NCBI GenBank assembly: GCA_021613375.1 | Contig: CM038717.1 | Span: 40,587,518 to 40,651,517, forward strand | Source: Megaleporinus macrocephalus | Taxonomy: Eukaryota > Chordata > Actinopteri > Characiformes > Anostomidae | Length of the DNA: 64,000 nucleotides | Reading direction: 5' to 3' | Part shown: piece after piece, positions 40,922 to 50,639 of the stretch | How positions within the stretch are numbered: position 1 is the stretch's first letter | Layout: every line of letters starts with the position of its first letter | The notes under the pieces: model-generated | What the model was told of the DNA's origin: nothing | What the model saw: the letters and a program-made list of their open reading frames with translations, nothing else | Database searches by the model: none | Program-made: the position numbers and the translations under genes

Positions 40922-43900
40922 TCAAGTCAAGTGGGTTTTTATTGTCATTTCAACTACATACAGAGTACATAGTGAAACGAAACAACGTTCCTCCAGGACC
41001 ATGGTGCAACATAGACAGTGCATACAGACACAAGTGCAACACAAACAAACAAGTGCGGACAGACAACACAACACAGTACAGACAGAGAATAATAAATAAT
41101 TGCTGGTTGTGTGCAAATTGTGCAATGTGTAATAAATAGAGTCCAGTGAGGTAGTAAAGTTATTAGTGCAATGCTTTGTGCAAAAATGCTTCCCTTTTTT
41201 TTATCTGGGGTAAATGGTTGGAGAAAGATATCAGTTCAGACGTTGAGTTGTGTTGAGAAGTCTGATGGCTTGGGGGAAGAAGCTGTTGCAGAGTCTGGTC
41301 GTGTTGGACCGGACGCTGCGGTACCTTCTTCCTGATGGCAGGAGGGAGAACAGTCTGTGTGAAGGGTGGGTGGGGTCATCCACAATGCTGGTTGCTTTGC
41401 GGATGCAGCGGGTGGTGTAAATGTCCAAGACGGAGGGGAGAGAGACTCCGATGATTCTCTCAGCTGTCCTCACAATGCGTTGGAGGGACTTGCGGTCAGA
41501 GGCTGTGCAGGTCCCAAACCAAGCAGTGATGCAGCTGCTTAGGATGCTCTCTATGGTTCCCCTATAGAAGAGGGTGAGGATGGGTGGAGGGAGACGGGCC
41601 TTTCTCAGCTTCCGGAGGAGGTAGAGACGCTGCTGGGCTTTCTTGGCTGTAGAGCTGGTGTTCAGGGACCAGGTGAGGTTCTCCGCTAGGTGGACACCAA
41701 GGAACTTGGTGCTCTTAACGATCTCCACAGAGGAGCCGTTGATGTTAAGCGGAGAGTGGTCCGGTCTTGATTTCCTGAAGTCAACAACCATTTCCTTGGT
41801 CTTCTCTACATTCCAGTGAAGGTTGTTGACTGTACACCAGTCTGTCAGCTGCTGTACCTCCTCCCTGTATGCTGACTCGTCGCCTTTGCTGATGAGACCC
41901 AGCACAGTTGTATCATCGGCGAACTTTATGATGCTGTTAGAACTGTGTTTCGCAACACAGTCATGAGTCAGCAGGGTGAACAACAGAGGACTCAGTACAC
42001 TGCCCTGGGGTGCCCCAGTGTTCATGGTGATGGTGCTGGAGCTGCTGTTCCCGAACCGGACTAACTGGGGCCTCCCTGTCAGGAAGTCCAGGATCCAGTT
42101 GCACAGGGGGGTGTTGAGGCCCAGCACGCTTAACTTCCTGGTGAGATTCTGTGGGATGATGGTGTTGAATGCTGAATTGAAGTCTATGAACAGCATTCTG
42201 ACGTAGGTGTCCTTCTTCTCCAGGTGGGTAAGGGAGAGATGAAGGGTGGTGGTGATGGCATCGTCCGTGGAGCGGTTGGGACGATATGCAAATTGCAAGG
42301 GGTCCAATGAAGAGGGCAGTTGGGTTTTGATGTTCCTCATGACTAGCCTCTCGAAGCACTTCATGATGATGGGCGTGAGAGCTACGGGACGGTAGTCATT
42401 AAGGCAGGACACCGTGGACTTCTTCGGCACGGGGATGATGGTGGTGGTCTTGAGGCACGTTGGGACAGTGGAGCTGCGCAGGGAGACGTTGAAGATGTCC
42501 GTGAGAACATCTGTCAACTGGTCTGCACACTCTCTGAGCACTCTGCCAGGGATGTTGTCTGGTCCTGCAGCTTTCCGTGGGTTGACTCTGCGCAGAGTTT
42601 TCCTCACGTCCACTGCAGTCAGGCACAGCGCCTGCTCGTCTGGCTTGGGTGTGATCTTGCTCACCAACGTGTTGTTCTGAGCCTCAAACCGTGCATAAAA
42701 GTCGTTTAGGGCATCGGGGAGGAAGGCATCACTGTCACAGGACGGTGGCATTGTCCTGTAGTGTGTGATTTCCTGGATGCCCTGCCACATGCGCCGCGTG
42801 TCACCCGTGTCCTGGAAGTGGTTGTGGATCCTCTGGGCGTGAGCGCTCTTTGCCTCTCGGATGGCTCGTGACAATTTGGCTCTTGCTTTCCTTAGGGCCG
42901 CCTTGTCACCCACTCTGAAGGCCGAGTCGCGGGTCCTCAGTAGCGCACGCACCTCAGGAGTCATCCACGGCTTCTGGTTTGGGCATATGGTGATGGTCTT
43001 GGAGACAGTGACATCATCAATACACTTGCTGATGTAGCCAGTGACTGATGCTGTGTACTCCTCCAAGTTAACAGAGTCGCCTTCAGTCGCAGCCTCCCTG
43101 AACATGTCCCATGCAGTGCACTCAAAACAGTCCTGAAGGGCAGAGATGCTCCTGCCGGCCAGGTTTTCACCTGCTTCTGAACTGGTCTGGAGCGTCTGAT
43201 GAGGGGTGTGTAAGCTGGAGTCAGATACACAGACATGTGGTCCGAGAACGCGAGGTGGGGGCGGGGCTCCGCCCGGTACGCGCTGGGTATGTTTGTGTAA
43301 ACAAGGTCCAACGCGTTCGCTCCTCTCGTGGCAAAGTCCACATGCTGATGGAATTTAGGGAGGACTGACTGGAGATTAGCGTGGTTAAAATCTCCGGCGA
43401 CAATGAACAGTGCGTCTGGGTGTCTGGTCTGCAGATCACTGACGTCCCCGTGCAGCTCCCACAGTGCCTCTTTAGCATTAGCGCTAGCGCTAGGCGGTAT
43501 GTACACGGCGGCTATCAGCACGGCGGAGAATTCCCGTACTAAATAAAAAGGTCTGCACTGGACTATGACGAACTCCACCAGCGGAGAGCAGTGCTTGGCG
43601 ACAGTCACAGCGTTGTTGCACCATTCTGTGTTGATGTAAACACACACGCCTCCACCGCGGGTCTTCCCGGACAGAGCCGCGCTCCTATCCGCTCTGAACG
43701 AGGCTAGCCCGTCTAGCTGAATGGCGCTGTCTGGAATACTGTCGCTGAGCCACGATTCCACAAAGACTAGAGCACAGCAGTCTCTGAACTCTCGCTGGGT
43801 CGCTCGCTGGAGTCGAATGCAGTCCAGTTTATTATCGAGGGAGCAGACGTTTGCGAGGAATAGCGATGGTATAGCCGGGCGGCTAGGGCTAGCCTTTAGC

Positions 43901-44259
43901 CTCGCGCGAACCCCGGCTCTCTTACCGCGCTTCCGCTTTCGCTCGCACCGCTTGCGATGACACTTCCGCCGGGCTCCGCCATCAGGAAACGCCGCGGACT
44001 GCAGGCCTGGGTCTTGTAGCAGGCTGAGCTCTTGTAGCGTCTGCAGAACTTCGTCCGAAAGATTGTTTGTAGGCTGATTTCTCCACTGAAGCAGGGTCTG
44101 GCGGTGGTAGGATATGTGCACTGGTGTTCCGATGCACATATTTGCAGAGATGGACGTGAATATCCACAAACAATGACACAAAAAGCACCAATTCTCGGAC
44201 CAAGAGCGGCCGCTGCGTGTTAACGCGCCGCCGACCGAATGTTGATATCCTTCATGACT
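40922..44259 (-). mobile_element. Rex1-like LINE nested in L2, with target-site duplication
   Basis: About 3.3 kb, flanked by ATGAAG at 40916-40921 and 44260-44265. Removing the insertion and one copy restores the string seen uninterrupted in the sense L2 at 55245-55280. The 3' tail reads CACTTGACTTGAC in sense, like the L2 tail. The 5' junction (44247-44268) has a 9-bp inverted repeat, ATCCTTCAT-GACT-ATGAAGGAT. It is the same family as the nested element at 20134-21848, but with its reverse transcriptase. Confidence 0.88.
41231..44181 (-). pseudogene. Rex1-like LINE ORF2: endonuclease plus reverse transcriptase, one frameshift
   Basis: Endonuclease half 44181-43150: [54 protein letters not shown]. 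Reverse transcriptase 43105-41231 (624 codons): [71 protein letters not shown], catalytic [12 protein letters not shown], and a tail with [13 protein letters not shown] and [11 protein letters not shown]. The two halves are in different frames; the switch falls near 43130-43165. Apart from this single shift the protein looks intact, so the insertion is probably fairly young. Confidence 0.88.
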
Positions 44260-44265
44260 ATGAAG

Positions 44266-45571
44266 GATAGGTTACTGGTGTCAGTTGAACATGTTGTCTA
44301 ATATTCTCGATTTTGTTATTGAAAAAGTCCATGAAATCATTGCTGCTGTAGTTGGCGGGTATCTGAGGTTCCGTTCCTGCCTGATTTTTGGTAAGTTTTG
44401 CGATTGTGCTAAATAAAACTCTAGGATTGTTTTTGTTGTGTTCGATGAGTGAGGACAGGTATGCTGAGCGTGTTTTAATAAGTGTCTTTCTATACCTGCT
44501 AAGGCTGTCCTTCCAAGCAGAGTGAAATACCTCCAGCTTGGTCACTCTCCATTTGCGCTCTAATTTCCGTACTGTCTGTCTTAAGGTGCGTATTTCATTG
44601 TTGTACACGGAGCAAGCTTTTTCTGTTGCGTCCTTTTAGCTTTTATAGGTGCAACATTGTCTAAAGTTAATCGGAGCTTATTTTCTACACAGTCAGTTAG
44701 TCTGTCTAGCTCTGTTGGGTCTGAAGGAGAAGCTATAGTTGATAAATCTGGAAGAGTTTCAATAAAGTGTTGGGCTGTATTGGGCATTATCGAACGTTTC
44801 ATGCAATAACGGGGTGTACATACGTTTTTACTAAGACTTAATTCATATGAAATTAGGTAGTGATCTGAAACTACTGAAGTCTGTGAACGAACAGTAAGAT
44901 TATGTATATCAACACCTAAAGTCAAAACTAGATCTAGTGTGTGATTACAGGAATGTGTAGGTCCTATTACATTCTGAGTGAGACCAACAGAGTCTAAGAT
45001 AGATGAGAAAGCCTTTTTTAATGGATCTGCTGAGTTTTCAAAGTGAATATTAAAATCTCCTACGATTATTAGTTTCTCAGCGCTCACTGCTAGATCTGCA
45101 ACAAAGTCACTGAATTCTTTTAAGAACTCAGAATAAGGTCCTGGTGGTCTATAAATGCTGACTAGAGTGAGTACACTTCTGTTAGTGGTCGGGTTGGTGA
45201 TGTTTATGCAAAGACATTCAAAAGAATTTAAAGTGAGACTGTGTTTCTTAATGATGTCTAATGAATTTTTATGAATGACACATATACCCCCTCCTTTACC
45301 GGACAGTCTGGGGTTGTGTACATAATTATAACCTACAGGAGTGGCTTCATTTAATGCCAATATTGAGACATAATACATCAAATTTTTGATACGTTATTGT
45401 ATCATTTACAATAAGAGCCTTGGAGTTGAGGGATCTTATATTAAACAAACCAAACTTTAGTTCAGAGATGCTGCAGCTGGATACTGGGTCTAATATTTTT
45501 ATATTAATTAGATTATCTGGACAAGCTGTTCGAGAATTTCTGAGTCTGCGTTTAATTCGGGGCAATGACAC
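44266..45571 (-). pseudogene. L2 ORF2 endonuclease region, frame-broken
   Basis: Contains FGLFNIRSLNSKA, then after a break LSGKGGGICVIHKNS, VSIYRPPGPYSEF, IIVGDFNIHFEN, THSCNHTLDLVLT and VVSDHYLISYEL, the conserved steps of a LINE apurinic endonuclease. It is followed by a linker with WRVTKLEVFHSAWKDSLSRY. The linker is the segment expanded into a minisatellite in the L2 at 54001. At least two frame changes (near 45370 and 44600). Confidence 0.85.
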
Positions 45572-45745
45572 AGTCTCAATATATCTGTTTCTAGGTAACG
45601 ACGACTTTGTGTTGGCAATGGTTACAGTGTTGGTATATCTGTATCTAAGTAACGACTCTCTGTCGGTAACGGTTACAGTCTCACTATTACTATATCTCGG
45701 TAATGACTGTTTATCGTCGCTACTTACGTGGCCTCCGTTGTGCAG

Positions 45746-46646
45746 TCAGCGGACAGCCCTCTCGATGTTCCGTGAGAGGACGAACGCTCCGCGGTGGCTG
45801 GGGTGCAGGCCATCCCTCCGGTAGGGCGCTGGCTGCTCCCAGAACGAAGCCCAGTTGTCCACGTAGCCGAGACCGTTGATGGCACACCAACCGCGGAGCC
45901 AGGACTGCAGCGCGAAGAGCCTGCTGAACCGCTCCGATCCTCTCCTGTAGGTGGGCAGGGGGCCGGAGATGACGATCCTGGCATCGGTCGCCTTCCTCGC
46001 GGTGTCCAGCAGCGAACGGTAGTGCTCCTTCAGGACCTCGCTACGCCGGGCAGAGATGTCGTTGGTCCCGACGTGGATGACCACGGTCTCGAAGGCGTTA
46101 CGTCTGAGGGCCGAGGGTAGACGCCTGGCGATGTCCAGGACACGAGCTCCTGGAAAACATGACACACTGGCGCGAGGTAGTTTAACGTGGCGGACTATGG
46201 AGCTACCGATAACAAATACCTGTCCGGAGGCCTGCGGCGCTGCGGCGGGAGCCGAGGTCCGACGCGCTGGGGCGGGAGCCGAGGCCTGCGGCGCTGGGGC
46301 GGGCGACGGGGTCCGAGACGCCGGTGTGCGCGGTGAGCTGAGGACCGAGAACCGGTTGAAGGAGGTGAAGATGGGCTGGGGTGGCGGTGAGGGCCTGCTG
46401 GGCCTTCGGCGTTGCCGCTCCCAGACTCCGTGCGGCGGGGGGGGCTGGCGTGGAGCTGGCGACCGCTGGGATGCGGCGGGACGAGGCCGGAGCGATCGCC
46501 GCCAGTGAGGCCTCCAGGGAGGACTCGAGCTGCGACTTCTGCCGGAGGAGATGTTCCAGTCTCCTCACGAGGGCGAGGATCTGGCGGTCCAACCGAAACA
46601 GCTCCGTGCTCAGCGACTGGAGAGCACGTTGTTCCGGGGATGCCAT
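45746..46646 (-). pseudogene. L2 ORF1: coiled coil plus SGNH-type esterase domain
   Basis: The start ATG is at 46646. Residues 1-50 have a heptad-like Leu pattern (LSTELFRLDRQILALVRRLE) that could trimerise, then a Pro/Ala-rich linker. After a frame change near 46211-46230 the esterase domain follows: VIGSSIVRHV with the likely nucleophile Ser (about 46199-46204), GTND (46058-46069) and DGLHPSH (about 45796-45814). These are the blocks of SGNH hydrolases known from ORF1 of some L2/CR1 LINEs. The catalytic set looks complete; the frameshift separates it from the N-terminus. Confidence 0.85.
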
Positions 46647-46649
46647 GAT

Positions 46650-46955
46650 GCTGGTTCTGGGACAGAGGGAGCGGAGAAAACAGAAAAATAGAAGAGAAGT
46701 GAAGAGAGAAGAAAAGCGTGAGATGTGTCAAGTTAGTAATACGCTAATTTGCTAGTTCAGGTGGAGTTTCAGGTGCTGCTCGCTCTGTCGCTTGTTCTGG
46801 GAGAGAGGGAGAAAAGAAAAACAGAGAGAAAACGTGAGATGAGTCGAGGTTAACAAAAATGGAGGAAAATCGAGGTTAGCAGTCCGCTAATTTGCTAGTT
46901 CAGTTGGCGTTTCAGACGCTGCTGCTCGCTCTGACGCTGCTGCTCGCTCTGACGC
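46650..46955 (-). promoter_or_regulatory. L2 5'UTR with two tandem monomers
   Basis: TACGCTAATTTGCTAGTTCAG near 46738 recurs as CCGCTAATTTGCTAGTTCAG near 46885, each followed by GCTGCTCGCTCTG and separated by a purine-rich AGAGAGGGAG/AAAACGTGAGATG block. Repeated monomers upstream of ORF1 are typical of LINE internal promoters. Promoter activity itself is inferred. Confidence 0.6.
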
Positions 46956-47215
46956 TCCCCTCTCTCTTCTACTTCCCTCTCTCCTCTACTTCCATCTCTT
47001 CCCTCTACTTCTCTAACAGTGTTCCTCTTCTCCTTACCACTGTTCTCTCTGTTTCCCATGTGCACCTCCTCTCTTCCTCTCCCCTTTTCCTCTCTTCTTC
47101 TTCTCCCCTTCTTCTTTCCTCTTTTCCTCCCCTCTCCTGCTCTCAGTGTTCCCTTATTTCTACCACACTGTTCTTTTTGTCTACCTCCTCTCTTCTCCTC
47201 TCTCCTCCTCATGCT
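46956..47215. repeat. Pyrimidine-rich low-complexity stretch
   Basis: CTCTTCTACTTCC-type sequence flanking the L2 5' end. The L2 3' end (37800-37833) is also in CTCTACTCCC-type sequence, so the element may have inserted into one pyrimidine tract. Confidence 0.7.
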
Positions 47216-47635
47216 CGAGGAAAGCTGGAGTTTGTAAAGCTGGAGTTCAGATTAAAAGCTAAAGAGAAGCTGGACCTCCTTACAGCCACCTGGAACACCT
47301 GCTGGACCCACCACCACTGTCTCCATCAGATAAACAGCTCTTTGATCTTTGAGGAGAGGAGAACATGAAGCTGCTACAGATCTGAGATCATCCTCTCAGG
47401 CCCGCTCCAGTGTGTTTAGAAGTTGGAGCTTCTTTGTTGTGTTCTGATGGTTCTGAAAGGACGTGTAGGAGATGAATGGTGGTCTCTGATGTACACAGAC
47501 CCCTGTTTAGGACTGAGGATAAAGACTGTAGAGTAAACGCACAGCCTATAGCAGTGCTTCTCTCACCTCACTCAGCTATTGGCCTCCAATCCCGGGTCTA
47601 TGTGGTGCGAGGAACAGCACCCGGAGTGACGGGGA
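47216..47635. other. Unique DNA, no gene recognised
   Basis: Short open segment around 47222-47368 without domain or splice sites that I trust. Confidence 0.45.
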
Positions 47636-48525
47636 GAGAGAGAGACAGAGAGAGACAGAGAGAGACAGAGAGAGATATGGAGATATATATATATATATAG
47701 AGAGAGAGAGATGTAGAGAGAGAGACATGGAGAGAGACAGAGAGAGATATGGAGATATATATAGAGAGATAGAGATATTAAGAGATATTAAGAGATAGAT
47801 ATAGAGAGATGGAGAGAGATTAAGAGATATAGAGAGATGGAGAGAGATATAGAGAGAAATATTAAGAGAGATAGAGAGGGATATGGAGAGATGGAGAGAG
47901 AGATATAGAAAGATCTAGAGAGAGATGGAGAGAGATATAGAAAGATATAGAGAGAGATGAAGAGAGAGATATAGAAAGATATAGAGAGAGATGAGAGAGA
48001 TGGAGAGAGATATATATATAGAGATATGGAGAGAGATATTAAGAGATATTAGGAGATAGATATAGAGAGATGGAGAGAGATAAGAGATATAGAGAGATGG
48101 AGAGAGAGATATAGAGAGAAATATTAAGAGAGATAGAGAGGGATATGGAGAGATATGGAGAGATATATAGAGAGATGGAGAGAGAGATATAGAAAGATCT
48201 AGAGAGAGATGGAGAGAGATATAGAAAGATATAGAGAGAGATGAAGAGAGAGATATAGAAAGATATAGAGAAAGATGAGAGAGATGGGGAGATATAGAGA
48301 GTTGGAGAGAGAGAGAGATGGAGAGACAGATATGGGGAGATATAGAGAGATGGAGAGAGAGACATGGAGAGACAGATATGGGGAGATATAGAGAGATGGA
48401 GAGAGAGACATGGAGAGATATAGAGAGGTGGAGAGAGAGATGGAGAGACAGATATGGGGAGATATAGAGAGGTGGAGAGAGAGATGGAGAGACAGATATG
48501 GGGAGATATAGAGAGGTGGAGAGAA
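47636..48525 (+). repeat. Purine-rich array (GAGA/GATATA)
   Basis: AGAGAGATATAGAGAGATGG-type units. A block at 47780-48030 reappears at 48040-48290, and a unit of about 44 bp with GACAGATATGGGGAGATA recurs at 48325-48525. Homopurine mirror repeats can form triplex DNA. Confidence 0.93.
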
Positions 48526-48545
48526 TGTTTAGTTTCTCTGTTCTT

Positions 48546-49335
48546 CATTGTCTCTGTCTCTCTCTCTCACACACTCTCTCTGTCCGTCTCTCTCTCTGTC
48601 TGTCTCTCTCTCTCCCCCACTCTCTCTCTCTCTGTCTGTCTCTCTCTCCCCCTCTCTCTCTGTCTGTTTCTCTCTCTGTCTGTCTCTCTCTCCCCCTCTC
48701 TCTGTCTGTTTCTCTCTCTGTCTGTCTCTCTCTCCCCCCTCTCTCTGTCCATCTCTCTCTCTCTCTCTGTCTGTCTCTCTCTCTTCCCCACTCTCTCTCT
48801 CTCCCACTCTCTCTGTCCGTCTCTCTCTCTCCCACCCACTCTCTCTCTCTGTCAGTCTTTCTCTCTGTCTGTCTCTCTATCTCCCACTCTCTCTCTCTGT
48901 ATCTTTCTCTGTCCCACTCTCTCTCTGTCTGTCTCTCTCTCTCCCCCACTCTCTCTCTGTCTGTCTCTCTCTCTCCGTCTCTCTCTCTGTATCTCTCTCC
49001 CACTCTCTCTCTGTCCGTCTCTCTCTCTGTCTGTCTCTCTCTCTCCCACTCTCTCTCTCTGTCCGTCTCTCTCTCCGCCACTCTCTCTCTCTCTCTGTCT
49101 GTCTCTCTCTCTGTATCTTTCTCTGTCCCACTCTCTCTCTGTCCGTCTTTCTCTCTGTCTGTCTCTCTCTCTCCCCCACTCTCTCTCTGTCTGTCTCTCT
49201 CTCCCCCACTCTCTCTCTGTCTGTCTCTCTCTCCGCCACTCTCTCTCTCTCTCTGTCTGTCTCTCTCTCTCTCTGTATCTCTCTCTCTCCCACTCTCTCT
49301 CTCTGTCCATCTCTCTCTCTGTCTGTCTCTCTCCC
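48546..49335 (+). repeat. Pyrimidine-rich array (TCTC/TGTCTG)
   Basis: CTCTCTCTGTCTGTCTCTC with CCCCACTCTC blocks. It follows the purine-rich array after about 20 bp, so the pair forms a long imperfect inverted repeat. Confidence 0.93.
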
Positions 49336-49350
49336 ACAGAGAAACAGACT

Positions 49351-49389
49351 GAGTGTGTGTGTGTTTGTGTGTGTGTTTGTGTGTGTGTT

Positions 49390-49443
<54 letters not shown>

Positions 49444-49491
49444 GGTGTTTGTGACCGTGTGTGTGTTTGTGACAGTGTGAGTGTGTGTGTA

Positions 49492-49538
<47 letters not shown>

Positions 49539-49568
49539 GGTGTTTGTGACCGTGTGTGTGTTTGTGAC

Positions 49569-49618
<50 letters not shown>

Positions 49619-49632
49619 GTGTGTGTGTGTGT
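49351..49632 (+). repeat. (TG)n microsatellite with duplicated block
   Basis: Long TG runs. The distinctive GGGTGTTTGTGACCGTGTG and TTTGTGACAGTGTGAG pair occurs at about 49443 and 49538. Confidence 0.92.
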
Positions 49633-49789
49633 TCTTGTAGAAGTGTAGTTGTGAGAACGACACTAGTCTAGTACAGTCTGATGTTTTTGGTAAAGTGAGG
49701 ACATTTTTGCTGGTCCTCACTTTAGGACACGTCATAGTTTATACTTTTAAAAAAAAATAGAACAGAAAATTAGTCTTTGGGGTACTAAG

Positions 49790-50525
49790 ATTTAGATTAG
49801 GTTTAGTATTAAATAAGGTACTGATGTTAAGGATAGGTTTGGGTTTAGGTGTAGTATTATATAAGGTACTGAGGTTAGGTTTGGGTTTAGGTGTAGTATT
49901 ATATAAGGTACTGAGGTTAAGATTAGGTTTAGGTGTAGGTGTAGTATTATATAAGGTACTGAGGTTAAGATTAGGTGTAGGTGTAGTATTATATAAGGTA
50001 CTGAGGTTAAGATTAGGTTTAGGTGTAGTATTATATAAGGTACTGAGGTTAAGGTTAGGTGTAGGTGTAGTTTTATATAAGGTACTGAGATTAAGGTTAG
50101 GTTAGGTTTAGGTGTAGTATTATAAGGTACTGAGATTAAGGTTAGGGTTAGGTTTAGGTGTAGTATTATATAAGGTACTGAGGTTAGGGTTAGGTTTAGG
50201 TGTAGTATTATATAAGGTACTGAGATTAAGGTTAGGGTTAGGTTTAGGTGTAGTATTATATAAGGTACTGAGGTTAGGTTTAGGTGTAGGTGTAGTATTA
50301 TATAAGGTACTGAGGTTAAGGTTAGGGTTAGGTTTAGGTGTAGGTGTAATATTATATAAGGTACTAAGATTAAGGTTAGGGTTAGCTTTAGGTGTAGGTC
50401 TAGTATTATATAAGGTACTGAGTTTAAGGTTAAGTTTAGGGTTAGGGTTAGGTTTAGGTGTAGTGTTATATATAGTACTGACATTAAGGTTAGGGTTAGG
50501 TTTAGGTGTAGGTGTAGTATTATTT
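49790..50525 (+). repeat. 47-60-bp minisatellite with GGTTTAGG motifs
   Basis: About 15 units of TTTAGGTGTAGTATTATATAAGGTACTGAG type with a variable GGTTAGGGTTAGG portion. The variable part resembles telomeric repeat. Confidence 0.9.
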
Positions 50526-50639
50526 AGTTATAGGACAACTAAGTTCAATAGAAACCTATGGATGACCTCACTAATATAGTAAGACAAACATTTGTGTGTT
50601 TTTGTTAGTATGTGTGTGTTTGTGTGTGTTAGGGTTAGA

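Larger units (their letters stand above)
37834..46955 (-). mobile_element. Nearly full-length L2-type LINE, split by a nested LINE
   Basis: The 3' tail TCAAGTCAAGTCAAG lies at 37834. Sense order on the minus strand: 5'UTR monomers (46955-46650), ORF1 with esterase domain (46646-45746), ORF2 endonuclease (45571-44266), a nested LINE (44259-40922), ORF2 reverse transcriptase (40915-39317) and the 3'-UTR (39316-37834). About 5.8 kb without the insertion, so it is the most complete element in the window. Frames are broken in ORF1, in the endonuclease region and near 40740, so it is not active. Confidence 0.9.

Noticed and set aside
47222..47368. Possible exon with a mixed amino-acid composition
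   Set aside because: No convincing acceptor or donor pair and no family recognised; it lies between an L2 and microsatellites.
48454..49735. Ser-Leu and Arg-Glu repeat open frames on both strands
   Set aside because: CT/GA microsatellite translation.
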